From: Fructobacillus tropaeoli
GTDB taxonomy: Bacteria > Bacillota > Bacilli > Lactobacillales > Lactobacillaceae
Length of the DNA stretch: 64,000 nucleotides
Assembly (NCBI RefSeq): GCF_001047135.2
Contig: NZ_DF968084.1
Coordinates: forward strand, 1 to 64,000
Direction: 5' to 3'
Both the position numbers and the translations under genes were made by a program. The notes under the pieces were generated by a model. That model saw nothing but the letters and a program-made list of their open reading frames with translations, had not been told where the DNA came from and did no database searches. Of this stretch, positions 1 to 10,982 are shown piece after piece; positions within the stretch are counted from its first letter, which is position 1, and each line of letters begins with the position of its first letter.

Positions 1-64
1 GCCGGCTATCCAAGATAACCAGCGCCTCGCTAGAAGCACGTTTGCTTCGTAACGAACAATAACT

Positions 65-93
65 AGTATATCTCCCTTGATTCAATTCGTCAA
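65..93 (-). promoter_or_regulatory. Leftward promoter at the window edge, reading out of the window
   Basis: On the minus strand a TTGACG -35 (88-93) and TATACT -10 (65-70) are separated by exactly 17 bases. The first ~58 transcribed bases can form two small hairpins: GAAGC with GCTTC, then GGTTATC with GATAGCC. The transcript leaves the window, so its product is unknown. It could be a stable RNA, a structured leader or a short coding start. The remaining bases 94-383 are AT-rich with no supported gene; a TATAAT at about 291-296 may serve the response regulator downstream. Confidence 0.55.
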
Positions 94-383
94 CACTTTT
101 TTTGATAATTTTTTGAAAGTTTTGATTACACTAAAAGGCGTTATTGTACATTTTTCGATGATGACTACTTTTTGTTAATTTATTGTAAAAAGATACTGTA
201 CTTTACACTCCTTTAAATTTAACATTTATCTAAATATGATTAAAAATGCGACTTTTTACAAATATTTGTGGTAAAAAATTATGGTTTTCGTATAATTAAT
301 ATAGAATTTATTCTTTAACTAATAGTACTCATCAATTTCATCCATTGATTTAGAAAGGTTTCTAAACGGGAAAGGAGGCGAAT

Positions 384-1139
384 ATGGCTTGCTATATTCT
401 AACAACAAAGAAGCGTGACCAGCGCTTGTTCCGTAAAATTTTAACCGATCCACATATTTTTGAAACTCCACGAGAACTTTTACTCGCGATTCGTTCAAAT
501 AAAAGAGGTCCAATTTTAATTATTGATTTGGAGATCCGTGGCCACGAAAAAATTGGCTTTCAAACTGCCGAATTAGTTAAGAAGAACAATCCCAACGCCC
601 AAATCATTCTCTTAGCGGAAGATAGTCGATTGGCTAACTACTGTTTCGAGTACCAAGTAGGGGTTTTAGACTTCATTATTAAGAATGACCGTGATTTAAC
701 TTTTCAAAAGCGTCTTTTACGCGCCATTGAAAAAGCCCAGTACAATCTTCACAAAATTTTTTATACAAAACCAATTTTTGTGCGTTTTCCAAACGGAACA
801 CGGTCAATTTTAGTTGACCTAACACATATCATTTATATCTCATGTGAAAAGGGGACTCATCACCTTATTTTTCATGAACACGACCGTATCACAAAAATCA
901 GGGCCACACTTAAAACCGTTGTCCCACTCCATAAAGATATTTGTCAGATTCACTCAAGCTTTGCGATTAATTTAAACTATTTAAAGGACTACCAACCCAA
1001 GAAAAAAATTATTACGCTCTCAACCGGCAATGCCTTACCGGTTTCTCGTCGCTATGCAAGCGAAGTCCGAATGCACACGACTTGGTTTACTCAACCACCA
1101 AGCAAAGATGAAAATCCAAACTTCAAGCGCAATGATTAA
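384..1139 (+). CDS. LytTR-family response regulator (AgrA/ComE type), orphan
   Basis: 251 aa. Residues 1-120 look like a CheY-type receiver: a hydrophobic strand ends in IIDLE with Asp48 as the likely phosphoacceptor, although the usual acidic pair near the N terminus is not evident. Residues ~130-235 match a LytTR DNA-binding domain (a 'IIYISCEKGTHHLIF' strand, then 'IHSSFAINLNYLKDY' and 'LPVSRRYASEV'). These regulators normally bind direct repeats upstream of bacteriocin, competence or autolysin genes. The start is set by AAAGGAGG 7-8 bases upstream. No histidine kinase or peptide gene is adjacent, so its partner is unknown. It is followed by its own terminator. Confidence 0.85.
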   Translation: MACYILTTKKRDQRLFRKILTDPHIFETPRELLLAIRSNKRGPILIIDLEIRGHEKIGFQTAELVKKNNPNAQIILLAEDSRLANYCFEYQVGVLDFIIKNDRDLTFQKRLLRAIEKAQYNLHKIFYTKPIFVRFPNGTRSILVDLTHIIYISCEKGTHHLIFHEHDRITKIRATLKTVVPLHKDICQIHSSFAINLNYLKDYQPKKKIITLSTGNALPVSRRYASEVRMHTTWFTQPPSKDENPNFKRND

Positions 1140-1147
1140 AAGAAAAA

Positions 1148-1187
1148 ACATCACGACCATAGATAGTGTGGTTGTGATGTTTTTTTG
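1148..1187 (+). terminator. Terminator after the LytTR regulator
   Basis: A 12-bp stem (1148-1159 with 1169-1180, one G-T pair) is followed by a run of T residues. Confidence 0.85.
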
Positions 1188-1240
1188 AAAACTGATTTAA
1201 ACGATTTGATAAACAAAGGGGAGGGATAAGTCATTCAAAA

Positions 1241-2080
1241 TTACTTATTAATCGTAATATCACTTGCCTTAACATCATCCCCAAAGAACGGTTCCAAGTT
1301 CTGTTGATAATCGTCCGTAAAGAAGCCGTTGTTGTTCAACTTCTTGATTTCATCGTTAGTCCAATTCAAGACACTCTTGTTACCCTTTTGAACACCAGGG
1401 GCAATATAGGCTTGGTCACCTAATTGCTTAATGCCGACCTGATAGTCTGGGTGATCCTTAACCCAGGCGAAGAGGTATGAATTATCATCGGTAATGGCAT
1501 CTGCTCGTCCGTCACTCAAGGCAGCAAACTGTTGTGTCTTGGAGTCAAACTTCAATAACTTGGCATTTTTGTACGTTTGCGTAAAGTATGTTTCAGCCGT
1601 TGTTCCCTTGTTGACAATCAAATTCTTACCGTTTAACTGATTAACGTTGGTAATTAAGCTTGTTTTCTTTGAAGCAACACCAATTGACACCTTCATGTAT
1701 GGCTTGGCAAAATCAATTACTTGCTTTCTTTCTGGCGTGACCGTGAAATTAGCGAGGGCAATGTCGGCCTTGCCAGAATTAAGTGCATCAACTCGAGCAT
1801 TGGCGTTAACCTGCACGTACTTAACCTTAACGCCGAGGTCCTGACCGATTTTCTTAGCCAAAGCAATATCGTATCCCTGACGATTACCGTTTTGATCAAC
1901 CCAACCGTAAGGTTTCAAATCACCAAAGACAGCAATTTTAATTTCACCAGATTTCTTAATTTGCTGAATCGTGCGACCATTTTGACTTGAGCCGTCCTTT
2001 GAGGTGAAAGCATGGACGCTAAAAATGCCAATAATAATGACCAGTACGGCCACTACTGACCAAATAATTTTCTTTTTCAT
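1241..2080 (-). CDS. Polar amino-acid ABC transporter, substrate-binding protein (SBP_bac_3)
   Basis: 279 aa, family-typical length. After a basic N terminus and a ~19-residue hydrophobic segment (about 6-25) comes a class-3 solute-binding fold: 'IKIAVFGDLKPYGWVD', 'GYDIALAKKIGQDLG', 'NSGKADIALANFTVTPERK' and 'FAKPYMK'. This family captures Gln, Glu, Cys, Arg or similar amino acids outside the membrane. It is the last gene of a four-gene leftward operon (permease, permease, ATPase, binding protein). Oddity: there is no cysteine in the signal region, so it cannot be lipidated in the normal way and is probably held by an uncleaved N-terminal helix or secreted. Substrate not determined; the upstream leader peptide suggests Cys or Met. 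Confidence 0.9.
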   Translation of the reverse strand: MKKKIIWSVVAVLVIIIGIFSVHAFTSKDGSSQNGRTIQQIKKSGEIKIAVFGDLKPYGWVDQNGNRQGYDIALAKKIGQDLGVKVKYVQVNANARVDALNSGKADIALANFTVTPERKQVIDFAKPYMKVSIGVASKKTSLITNVNQLNGKNLIVNKGTTAETYFTQTYKNAKLLKFDSKTQQFAALSDGRADAITDDNSYLFAWVKDHPDYQVGIKQLGDQAYIAPGVQKGNKSVLNWTNDEIKKLNNNGFFTDDYQQNLEPFFGDDVKASDITINK

Positions 2081-2119
2081 TGTTTTTCTCCTAATTAATC
2101 AATACCTAGTTTTATGTTT

Positions 2120-2860
2120 CTAGAAAGACATACTGTCCAAAAAGTCACGAGCTCTTTTTGTTTGTGGTTCCTGAAAGAATTTTTTCCCATTTTGTTCTTC
2201 CACAATTTCACCGCTATCCAAAAAGATGACCTTATCAGCAACTTGTTTAGCAAAGTTCATTTCATGGGTGACCACAACCATCGTCAAATCCTGTTCAGCT
2301 AATTGTTTGAGTATTTCCAAAACCCCACGAACCATCTCCGGATCAAGTGAAGCCGTTACTTCATCAAAGAGCATTAATTTCGGATTTAAAATCAGCGCAC
2401 GCACAATGGCCACTCGTTGCTTTTGACCACCGGATAGTTGCTGTGGATAATAATTTTCAAATTTTTGTAAGCCGACCTCGGCCAGTAACTGTCTTACCTG
2501 GTCGAGAACTTCTGTTTCATCTCTTTTTTGAACTTTTAAAGGTCCTAAAGTAATGTTTTGCATCACCGTTCGATTCGGAAAGAGATCATAACTTTGAAAG
2601 ACCATGCCAATTTCATGTTTGATGACCGCAAAGGCTTTTTTATCATGTGGGTCAATCTTTTGACCGAAAATTTCTAAATCGCCGCTATCAAATGATTCGA
2701 GCCCATTAAAGGTCCGAATTAACGTTGATTTTCCTGAACCAGATGGGCCCAAAACCACGGTCACCTTATTCTTAGGAATGGTGAGATTAATATCTTTTAA
2801 AACGACTTTGTCGCCAAACTTTTTATTTAAGTGCCTTACTTGAATTATTTCATCTGTCAT
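2120..2860 (-). CDS. Polar amino-acid ABC transporter, ATP-binding protein
   Basis: 246 aa from the ATG at 2860. A TTG codon at 2881 is also in frame, but the AAAGGAAAG Shine-Dalgarno lies between the two, which favours the ATG. Walker A is GPSGSGKST, the Q-loop is 'GMVFQSYDLFPN', the signature is LSGGQKQR, Walker B is 'LMLFDEVTASLD' and the switch is 'VVVTHEM'. This is the GlnQ/HisP subfamily that powers polar amino-acid uptake. It overlaps the end of the upstream permease gene by 11 bases, indicating translational coupling. Confidence 0.94.
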   Translation of the reverse strand: MTDEIIQVRHLNKKFGDKVVLKDINLTIPKNKVTVVLGPSGSGKSTLIRTFNGLESFDSGDLEIFGQKIDPHDKKAFAVIKHEIGMVFQSYDLFPNRTVMQNITLGPLKVQKRDETEVLDQVRQLLAEVGLQKFENYYPQQLSGGQKQRVAIVRALILNPKLMLFDEVTASLDPEMVRGVLEILKQLAEQDLTMVVVTHEMNFAKQVADKVIFLDSGEIVEEQNGKKFFQEPQTKRARDFLDSMSF

Positions 2861-3533
2861 TAGCAACAACTTTCCTTTCAATTTTCTTGCTTAACCAGGT
2901 GAGGGTGCCATTGATTAAAAAATAAAAAAGGGCAATTAGACCGTAAACGACAAGTGGTACCGCACGATTCGACGAATTGGCTTCAATAATTTGCTGGCCA
3001 ACCGTAATGACTTCCGTCACAGATATCAATAACAAGATAGAAGTTGTCTTAATAATCCGCGTACTCAAGTTAATATATGCTGGCAAGATATTGACCAAAC
3101 TTTGAGGTAGCAGGACATAGCGATAACTCTGCCAAGCCGTCAGCCCAATTGCATAAGCACTTTCTTTTTGTCCCTTCGCAACCGACTGAACCGCGGCACG
3201 GACAATATCTGAAAATTCAGCGCCAAACCATAGTGAGAAAACCAAAACGCTCACTGCTGTTGCGGGTAAATTGAAATTCAAATCCCGTGGGAAGGTGTAA
3301 TAAAACAAAAAGAGCAGGGGAATCGTTGGCACAATTCGAAAAATTTCCAAATAAGTACGGAAAAAACCTCGTTCAGCCCCCGTAACGTTCGACCACAACA
3401 AACCCAAAAAGCCACCAAGAATTGTGCCAAAGAAAATGGACAAAACCGAAATTTCAATCGTCACACCCAATCCCTCAATCAATCGACTAAGGTTCGTTCC
3501 AGCCAGAATAAGATTAATTGCTGAAGTTAACAC
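2850..3533 (-). CDS. Polar amino-acid ABC transporter permease (second)
   Basis: 227 aa from a GTG start at 3533, chosen because AAAGGAGG lies 8-9 bases upstream. A longer in-frame TTG start would place this site inside the gene. HisM/GlnP family with about five membrane helices and an EAA-type loop around 'SAYAIGLTAWQSYRYVLLPQS', which contacts the ATPase. Its start overlaps the end of the other permease gene by 20 bases. The two permeases probably form a heterodimer. Confidence 0.92.
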   Translation of the reverse strand: MLTSAINLILAGTNLSRLIEGLGVTIEISVLSIFFGTILGGFLGLLWSNVTGAERGFFRTYLEIFRIVPTIPLLFLFYYTFPRDLNFNLPATAVSVLVFSLWFGAEFSDIVRAAVQSVAKGQKESAYAIGLTAWQSYRYVLLPQSLVNILPAYINLSTRIIKTTSILLLISVTEVITVGQQIIEANSSNRAVPLVVYGLIALFYFLINGTLTWLSKKIERKVVANDR

Positions 3534-4170
3534 GGCGCAGCCTCCTTTCAACCCAAGAAAGTCCCAGCGAAAGGGGAATTAAAATAATTGCGTAACTAAC
3601 GACCATCATCAATAAATATTCATTGCTACGATAATTCTGACCAATCAGGTCTAATGCCGTATTGGTAATCTCGGGAATGGCAATCACCGTAAAGATGGAC
3701 GTTTCCTTAATTAAAAAAATAATATTGGCACCAATCGCTGGCAGCGAATACAAAATTCCTTGCGGAAAAATAACGTATCGTGCCAGTTGCCAGGTACTTA
3801 ACCCAATCACTTGCCCTGATTCCACCTGAATCTTAGGCACTGCCTCCAGGCCACCTAAGAAAGCATCGGCCATATAAGACCCACCTAGAAAAATCAGGCC
3901 AATGATGGCTGTCTGTTCGGCGGGTATTTTTAACCCAATGCCCGGCAGACCGTAGTAAATAAAAAATAGCTGGATTAGTAACGGCGTATTTCGTGAGACG
4001 GCTATATAAACCCGCAATACATGGTGGCCAATAACTTGATAGTAAAGCCAAAACGCAACAACAATTCCTAGCAAAAGGGCACCAATAATCCCAATGGTGG
4101 CCAATTTTAACGTTAGAAAGAAGCCGTTAATAAAAGCCGGAATTGCCTGTTGGATGTATATCCAAGACAT
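3514..4170 (-). CDS. Polar amino-acid ABC transporter permease (first)
   Basis: 218 aa from the ATG at 4170, preceded by AGGGAG. HisM/GlnP family with about five membrane helices; the coupling loop is visible as 'SGQVIGLSTWQLARYVIFPQ' followed by 'SLPAIGANIIFLIKETS'. It is the first structural gene of the operon, 55 bases behind the leader terminator. The arrangement implies that all four genes are switched by the 5' leader. Confidence 0.92.
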   Translation of the reverse strand: MSWIYIQQAIPAFINGFFLTLKLATIGIIGALLLGIVVAFWLYYQVIGHHVLRVYIAVSRNTPLLIQLFFIYYGLPGIGLKIPAEQTAIIGLIFLGGSYMADAFLGGLEAVPKIQVESGQVIGLSTWQLARYVIFPQGILYSLPAIGANIIFLIKETSIFTVIAIPEITNTALDLIGQNYRSNEYLLMMVVSYAIILIPLSLGLSWVERRLRRVNFSN

Positions 4171-4224
4171 AAAATTCTCCCTATTTCCACAACGAGAATC
4201 AACGGTATCCTCAAAAAAAGGCCA

Positions 4225-4257
4225 CAAAAAAAAGCAACTCCAAAAATTGAAGTTGCC
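4225..4257 (-). terminator. Leader terminator of the amino-acid ABC operon
   Basis: On the minus strand an eight-base stem (4249-4256 with 4234-4241, one wobble) precedes an uninterrupted T run (4225-4233). It lies between the leader ORF and the first permease gene, so it is probably conditional. Confidence 0.75.
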
Positions 4258-4366
4258 TTTTAGTCGCGTCGATATTCATTTCATGAAAGTCATCTAATAC
4301 TACTGGTAGCTATTATCAAACAATGCAACGAAAATCTATGCGTGACTTATTTTGAGGACCATCTTC

Positions 4367-4420
4367 TCAACTTTTGTGTTTATCACGTTCTCGATATGTT
4401 CGTTGCATACACATTCGCAT
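4367..4420 (-). CDS. Leader peptide MRMCMQRTYRERDKHKS
   Basis: 17 codons, ATG at 4420 and TGA at 4367-4369, with a GAGGAGGA Shine-Dalgarno 5-6 bases upstream. It has three Met codons and one Cys in its first five positions, followed by a very basic stretch. The ribosome-binding site is complementary to bases just after the stop codon. It is probably a sensing peptide rather than a functional protein. A Cys or Met signal is an inference from composition only. Confidence 0.6.
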   Translation of the reverse strand: MRMCMQRTYRERDKHKS

Positions 4421-4454
4421 GAGTGGTCCTCCTCTTTTCTCTTAATCTAAAATG

Positions 4455-4483
4455 ATTATATATTGATGAGTTTAAAATGTCAA
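4455..4483 (-). promoter_or_regulatory. Consensus promoter of the amino-acid ABC operon
   Basis: Perfect TTGACA (4478-4483) and TATAAT (4455-4460) on the minus strand with a 17-base spacer. Such a strong promoter fits control exerted downstream, in the leader. Confidence 0.85.
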
Positions 4484-4530
4484 CTTTCTCATTTTATTTT
4501 TTATCCAAAATAAAAATCATCACTTTTAGC

Positions 4531-4570
4531 AAAAGAAAAGAAGTCAAAACCCTTGATGAGCTTGACTTCT
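4531..4570 (-). terminator. Second terminator after gyrA
   Basis: Stem of GAAGTCAA (4562-4569) with TTGACTTC (4540-4547), followed on the minus strand by TTTTCTTTT. Confidence 0.75.
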
Positions 4571-4573
4571 GGT

Positions 4574-4629
4574 AAAAAACACCACGGTCTTTCAATCAAG
4601 GACGATTCGTCCTTCAATACCGTGGCGTT
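4574..4629 (-). terminator. First terminator after gyrA
   Basis: A ten-base outer stem ACGCCACGGT/ACCGTGGTGT encloses a second small hairpin (AAGGACGA/TCGTCCTT) and ends in T6 on the minus strand. With the next terminator it forms a tandem block that isolates the gyrase genes from the transporter operon. Confidence 0.85.
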
Positions 4630-4638
4630 TCATTTTAA

Positions 4639-7215
4639 TTATTGATCAGAATCTGTATCGTTTTGGTCAGCCTCTGCTCGAGCAACTAAGTCACTAACTT
4701 GGTCGCTAACAGGGGACTGGCTATTATCTGCTTCTTCCTGGCTTTCAGCCAAAGCAGCTTCTGGACTCTCATCGTCCATCTCAACCGGTTCCAACTTCGT
4801 TAAGGTGGCTACCTTACTATCATCTTCCAAACGAATCAAACGAACGCCTTGCGTTGCTCGGCTGGTTTGACTAACGGTATCAACACTAAAGCGAATCATG
4901 ACCCCTTGGTCGGTCGTGACCATAATGTCCTCATCGCCATCAACCGTGACCATGCCGGCCAGAGGTCCGTTCTTTTCGGTAATGGTTGCCGTCTTAATTC
5001 CTTTACCACCACGGCCCTTCACAGGGTATTCTACGGCAGCTGTTTGCTTTCCATAGCCTTTTTGACTAATCACAAAGACCTTAGAGTCCGGCGTTAGGAT
5101 ATCGGCACCAATTACTTCATCCCCGTCACGCAAGTTGATTCCTCGAACACCCGCGGCGCCACGACCCATGAGACGGACCGCTTCTTCCGCAAAGGTCACA
5201 GAGTAACCATTCATCGTGGCAATCACAATATTTTGCAAACCATCTGTCTGCAAAACCTTCAAAATTTCATCATCGTCGCGAAGGGTCAAGGCCTTCAAAC
5301 CGGACGTCCGGATATGGGCAAAGTCTTGCACCTGTGTTCGCTTAACAACACCCTTACGAGTAACGAAGAAGAGGTTATCCTGGCTTTCAGCCGGATTACC
5401 ATTCACAGAAAGAAGGGTTTGAATCTTTTCATCTTCTTCAAAGTTCAACAGATTAATCACAGGGATTCCCTTGGCCTGACGACCGTATTCAGGAATCTCG
5501 TAACCCTTCATCCGATAAACTTTTCCCTTATTGGTAAAGAAGAAGAGGGAATCGTGAGTTGAAAGGTTTACCAACTGGTCCACAAAGTCTTCATCATTCA
5601 GATTCATCCCCTGGACACCACGACCACCACGGTTTTGAGCCTTAAATTCGCTCGCTGGCACCCGCTTGATGTAGCCGTTGTTAGTCAAAGTGACAATGAC
5701 GTCTTCTTCTTCAATCAAATCTTCATCTTCGATGCTGGTCACATCACCGACTTGTAATTCTGTTCGACGTGGGTCACCAAAGCGACTTTGAATCTCAAGT
5801 AATTCGTCGTAAATTAACTGATCGATTCGTTCCTGATGGGCCAAAATGTCTTTCAAATCAGCAATCAACGCCACCAACTTTTGGTATTCGTCTTCTAACT
5901 TATCGCGTTCCAAGCCGGTCAAACGAACCAAACGCATATCCAAAATAGCCTGTGACTGCTTATCAGAAAGGTCGTATCCCTCAATCAAGCGTGTCTTGGC
6001 TTCATCAGACGTTTTGGATGAACGAATAATATTGATGATTGCATCAATGTGGTCGAGGGCAATGCGCAATCCCTCTAAGATATGGGCTCTTGCTTCGGCC
6101 TTCTTTAATTCAAAGCTTGTCCGACGGCGAATAACAGAACGCTGGTGATCCAGATAAGCAATCAAGATTTCCTTTAAGCTCAGTGTCTTAGGGGCACCAT
6201 GATCAATGGCCAACATGTTGAAAGAGAACCCAGTCTGCAAAAGGGTTTGCTTGTACAGGTTATTTAAAATAACTGACGCGGAAGAATCGCGTCGGACATC
6301 GATTGAAATTCGCAACCCTTCGCGGTCGGTTTCATCACGAATACCGGTAATGCCTTCGATCTTCTTATCGCGAGCTAACTCCGAAATTCGTTCAATCAAG
6401 CGCGCCTTGTTCACGGCATAGGGGAGTTCAGTTACAATAATCTGCTCCCGACCTGATTTTGTCGTTTCAATATCGACCTTGGCCCGAATCGTAATCGTCC
6501 CACGACCAGTCTCGTAGGCCTTTCGGATCCCAGCCTTCCCCATCACGATCCCACCAGTTGGGAAATCAGGACCAGGCAATGCTTCCATCAAATCAGCGGT
6601 TGTTGCTTCCGGATTGTTCATCAAGATATGCAAGGCCGAAATAACTTCACCCAAGTTGTGCGTTGGGATGTTGGTTGTCATTCCAACGGCGATTCCAGTT
6701 GCTCCGTTAACCAAGAGGTTTGGGATTCGAGCAGGCAAAACCTCTGGCTCGCGTTCTTCACCATCGTAGTTCGGCACAAAATCGACCGTATCCTTGTTCA
6801 GGTCACGGACCATTTCCATCGCCACTTTCGACAAACGAGCTTCCGTATATCGCATGGCAGCAGCGCTATCACCATCGACGGAACCAAAGTTTCCGTGACC
6901 GTCAACAAGCATGTAACGGTATGAAAAATCCTGCGCCATCCGGACCATTGACTCGTAGATTGCCGAATCACCGTGAGGGTGGTACTTACCCATAACATCC
7001 CCAACAACACGGGCTGATTTCTTATGGGGCTTATCCGGTGTGTTTCCCTGTTCAATCATCGAATACAAAATTCGGCGATGGACAGGCTTCATTCCATCGC
7101 GAACGTCAGGCAGTGCCCGGGCCACGATTACTGACATGGCATAGGACAAGAATGACGTCTTCATTTGCTCGGACAAATGTGTATTTTGAATCCGAGTATC
7201 CATTTCTTCTGGCAT
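4639..7215 (-). CDS. gyrA: DNA gyrase subunit A
   Basis: 858 aa. Breakage-reunion subunit of gyrase, which introduces negative supercoils with GyrB. The N-terminal winged-helix/tower domain carries the catalytic tyrosine in '[12 protein letters not shown]' (Tyr123). The quinolone-determining region reads [10 protein letters not shown], with the sensitive-type Ser84 and Glu88. A GyrA box ([10 protein letters not shown]) begins the C-terminal beta-pinwheel. The last ~45 residues are highly acidic. The start has GAGGAG upstream. It lies 32 bases behind gyrB, probably co-transcribed. Confidence 0.98.
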   Translation of the reverse strand: MPEEMDTRIQNTHLSEQMKTSFLSYAMSVIVARALPDVRDGMKPVHRRILYSMIEQGNTPDKPHKKSARVVGDVMGKYHPHGDSAIYESMVRMAQDFSYRYMLVDGHGNFGSVDGDSAAAMRYTEARLSKVAMEMVRDLNKDTVDFVPNYDGEEREPEVLPARIPNLLVNGATGIAVGMTTNIPTHNLGEVISALHILMNNPEATTADLMEALPGPDFPTGGIVMGKAGIRKAYETGRGTITIRAKVDIETTKSGREQIIVTELPYAVNKARLIERISELARDKKIEGITGIRDETDREGLRISIDVRRDSSASVILNNLYKQTLLQTGFSFNMLAIDHGAPKTLSLKEILIAYLDHQRSVIRRRTSFELKKAEARAHILEGLRIALDHIDAIINIIRSSKTSDEAKTRLIEGYDLSDKQSQAILDMRLVRLTGLERDKLEDEYQKLVALIADLKDILAHQERIDQLIYDELLEIQSRFGDPRRTELQVGDVTSIEDEDLIEEEDVIVTLTNNGYIKRVPASEFKAQNRGGRGVQGMNLNDEDFVDQLVNLSTHDSLFFFTNKGKVYRMKGYEIPEYGRQAKGIPVINLLNFEEDEKIQTLLSVNGNPAESQDNLFFVTRKGVVKRTQVQDFAHIRTSGLKALTLRDDDEILKVLQTDGLQNIVIATMNGYSVTFAEEAVRLMGRGAAGVRGINLRDGDEVIGADILTPDSKVFVISQKGYGKQTAAVEYPVKGRGGKGIKTATITEKNGPLAGMVTVDGDEDIMVTTDQGVMIRFSVDTVSQTSRATQGVRLIRLEDDSKVATLTKLEPVEMDDESPEAALAESQEEADNSQSPVSDQVSDLVARAEADQNDTDSDQ

Positions 7216-7247
7216 TTCATTTACTCCTCGTCAAACACGACCGACAA

Positions 7248-9251
<2,004 letters not shown>

Positions 9252-9265
9252 TTACGCCATCATGG

Positions 9266-10384
9266 CTACTCTTCCACTTGAACATGACCGGCTTTGACGA
9301 TAAAAATTTTAGGTTCCTTAATCAACTGACGGGCAACTTCCGTTAGGGAAGGCGCCGTGATAAAGGTTTGGACCTTGTCTTGAATGGCCATTAAAAGGTG
9401 TGTTTGCCGGTTGGCATCCAACTCACTTAAAACATCATCCAAGAGCAAGACAGGGTATTCACCCGTTTCTTGATGCATCAACTCGATTTCACCAAGTTTT
9501 AGGGCCAGGGCCGCCGTTCTTTGTTGTCCTTGTGACCCAAAAACCGCCACATTGGCTTGATTCACATCAATAATAAAATCATCTCGATGCGGTCCTGCCA
9601 AAGTAGTGCCTTGCCGCTTTTCTCGGTCGGCATTCTTCTCAAAGACCAATGAAAGGGCCTCTTGCACTTGGTCTTTTTGCATACCTTCTTCAACTGGAAT
9701 CGCCGTTTGGTAATGCAAGGTTAAAACCTCTTTTTGGCTTGCTACTTCCTGGTGAATCTGATTTGCCTGGGCTTCTAATTTGATTAAAAATTTCTGTCGC
9801 GCCAAAATAATTTGACTAGCGACGTCAATTAGCTGCTCAGTTAAGACATCTAAAAAGATTTGGTCGCGCTGGCCACCCTGTGCCCAAGCCTTCAGATAGG
9901 CATTGCGATCTTTGAGAATTTTTTTGTATTGGCTACTTTGCTGTAAATAGAGTTTGTTCATTTGTCCAAACTCGATGTCGATAAAGCGGCGCCTAACCGT
10001 CGGTGCCCCCTTAACCAAGTCCAGGTCTTCCGGAGCAAATAAAATGACGTTTAGCTGACCAATGTAAGTTGACAGCCGGGATTGATCAAGATGATTAACC
10101 CGAGCCTGCTTGCCTTTAGCCGACCAAGAAAGGGAAAGGGGAGTTTGACCGAAACGATTTTTGATTCGCCCTGCAATTTTGGCCTCTTTTTGTCCCCACT
10201 GAATTAAATCCTTATCGGTTTTTGTCCGGTGAGAGCGGGCCAAAGCCAGCGCGTAGATGCTTTCCAAGAGGTTCGTCTTTCCCTGGGCGTTTTCCCCTAA
10301 AAAGACGTTAATCCCGCTTTGGAAATGCAAATCAGTTTGATCATAATTACGAAAATGGCTGAGGGACAGCTCGCTTAGTTCCAA
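9266..10384 (-). CDS. recF: DNA replication/repair protein RecF
   Basis: 372 aa. SMC-like ATPase that loads RecA at gapped DNA. Walker A is '[14 protein letters not shown]' (about residues 30-43) and Walker B with D-loop is '[16 protein letters not shown]' near the C terminus. The start is a TTG at 10384, giving '[16 protein letters not shown]', which aligns with the family N terminus. It has only a weak ribosome-binding site and overlaps the end of yaaA by ten bases, so translation is probably coupled. Confidence 0.96.
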   Translation of the reverse strand: MELSELSLSHFRNYDQTDLHFQSGINVFLGENAQGKTNLLESIYALALARSHRTKTDKDLIQWGQKEAKIAGRIKNRFGQTPLSLSWSAKGKQARVNHLDQSRLSTYIGQLNVILFAPEDLDLVKGAPTVRRRFIDIEFGQMNKLYLQQSSQYKKILKDRNAYLKAWAQGGQRDQIFLDVLTEQLIDVASQIILARQKFLIKLEAQANQIHQEVASQKEVLTLHYQTAIPVEEGMQKDQVQEALSLVFEKNADREKRQGTTLAGPHRDDFIIDVNQANVAVFGSQGQQRTAALALKLGEIELMHQETGEYPVLLLDDVLSELDANRQTHLLMAIQDKVQTFITAPSLTEVARQLIKEPKIFIVKAGHVQVEE

Positions 10385-10776
10385 GAGCCTGGTCCACTCG
10401 GCTTTTTATTCGATGACCGCTGGGCTGCTTTTTTATTCGCCCGTTGTTGACGAGAAATCGCTGTTTGGCGCTTTTGTTCCTTGTGTGCCACTTGCTTTTG
10501 GCTAGCAGCAAACCGAGCTAAGATTGCCTGTTTTTCAGCTTCTTCGGCCTCTTCCTCTGCACTTTGATGATCAATCAAATAGCGCGTTCCTTGGAAGTCA
10601 ACCTGATCACCTGGGTACAATTTCTTGCCCCGGCGATTTTCTTCTTCGCCATTTAACAACACTGATTGCTCAGCGAGAAAAGCTTTTGCCTGGCCACCAG
10701 AAGCAATAATGTTTTCCATTTTAAGCAACTGGGCCAGGGTAATATAAGCGGTTTTAATTGCTACGCGTTCAGCCAT
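10375..10776 (-). CDS. yaaA: S4-domain RNA-binding protein YaaA with long basic tail
   Basis: 133 aa. Residues ~1-70 are the S4 domain typical of the small protein found between dnaN and recF ('[25 protein letters not shown]', '[21 protein letters not shown]'). The family is usually about 70 residues. Here a further ~60 residues follow, first Glu-rich ('[12 protein letters not shown]'), then Lys/Arg/Gln-rich. The tail resembles a nucleic-acid or ribosome-binding extension. Function unproven. Confidence 0.9.
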   Translation of the reverse strand: MAERVAIKTAYITLAQLLKMENIIASGGQAKAFLAEQSVLLNGEEENRRGKKLYPGDQVDFQGTRYLIDHQSAEEEAEEAEKQAILARFAASQKQVAHKEQKRQTAISRQQRANKKAAQRSSNKKPSGPGSWN

Positions 10777-10934
10777 CGTTTTCCCCGATTTCTTGGTAAA
10801 TACTTACCCCGTTATTATACCATACTTACGCTAATTTGCCCCTGAGAGCCGTTTTTAGCTCAATTTCTTTCGTTTGGGCATTCATGCCAAACAGATAAAA
10901 AAGCAGTAGAAGGCTTTTTTGTGCAAAATGGCAC

Positions 10935-10975
10935 AAAAAAAAGACGGCCATCAGCATGAGCCATCTTTTTCTAAA
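10935..10975 (-). terminator. Terminator after dnaN
   Basis: On the minus strand AAGATGGC pairs with GGCCGTCTT-type bases (one wobble) and is followed by T8. A neighbouring GTGC/GCAC hairpin with T/A runs lies at about 10914-10940. Confidence 0.7.
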
Positions 10976-10982
10976 GAATTGA

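Larger units (their letters stand above)
4171..4450 (-). promoter_or_regulatory. Amino-acid transporter leader with uORF, interleaved pairings and terminator
   Basis: Leader RNA of about 280 nt between the promoter and the first permease gene. It holds a 17-codon ORF (4367-4420), two perfect complementary pairs and a terminator (4225-4257). Pair A joins 4424-4431, which contains the uORF Shine-Dalgarno, to 4354-4361. Pair B is ten bases and joins 4399-4408, inside the uORF, to 4323-4332. Along the RNA the order is A, B, A', B', so the pairs either form a pseudoknot or exclude each other. This resembles a ribosome-gated attenuator. It does not match T-box, SAM or lysine riboswitch signatures. 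Confidence 0.65.
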
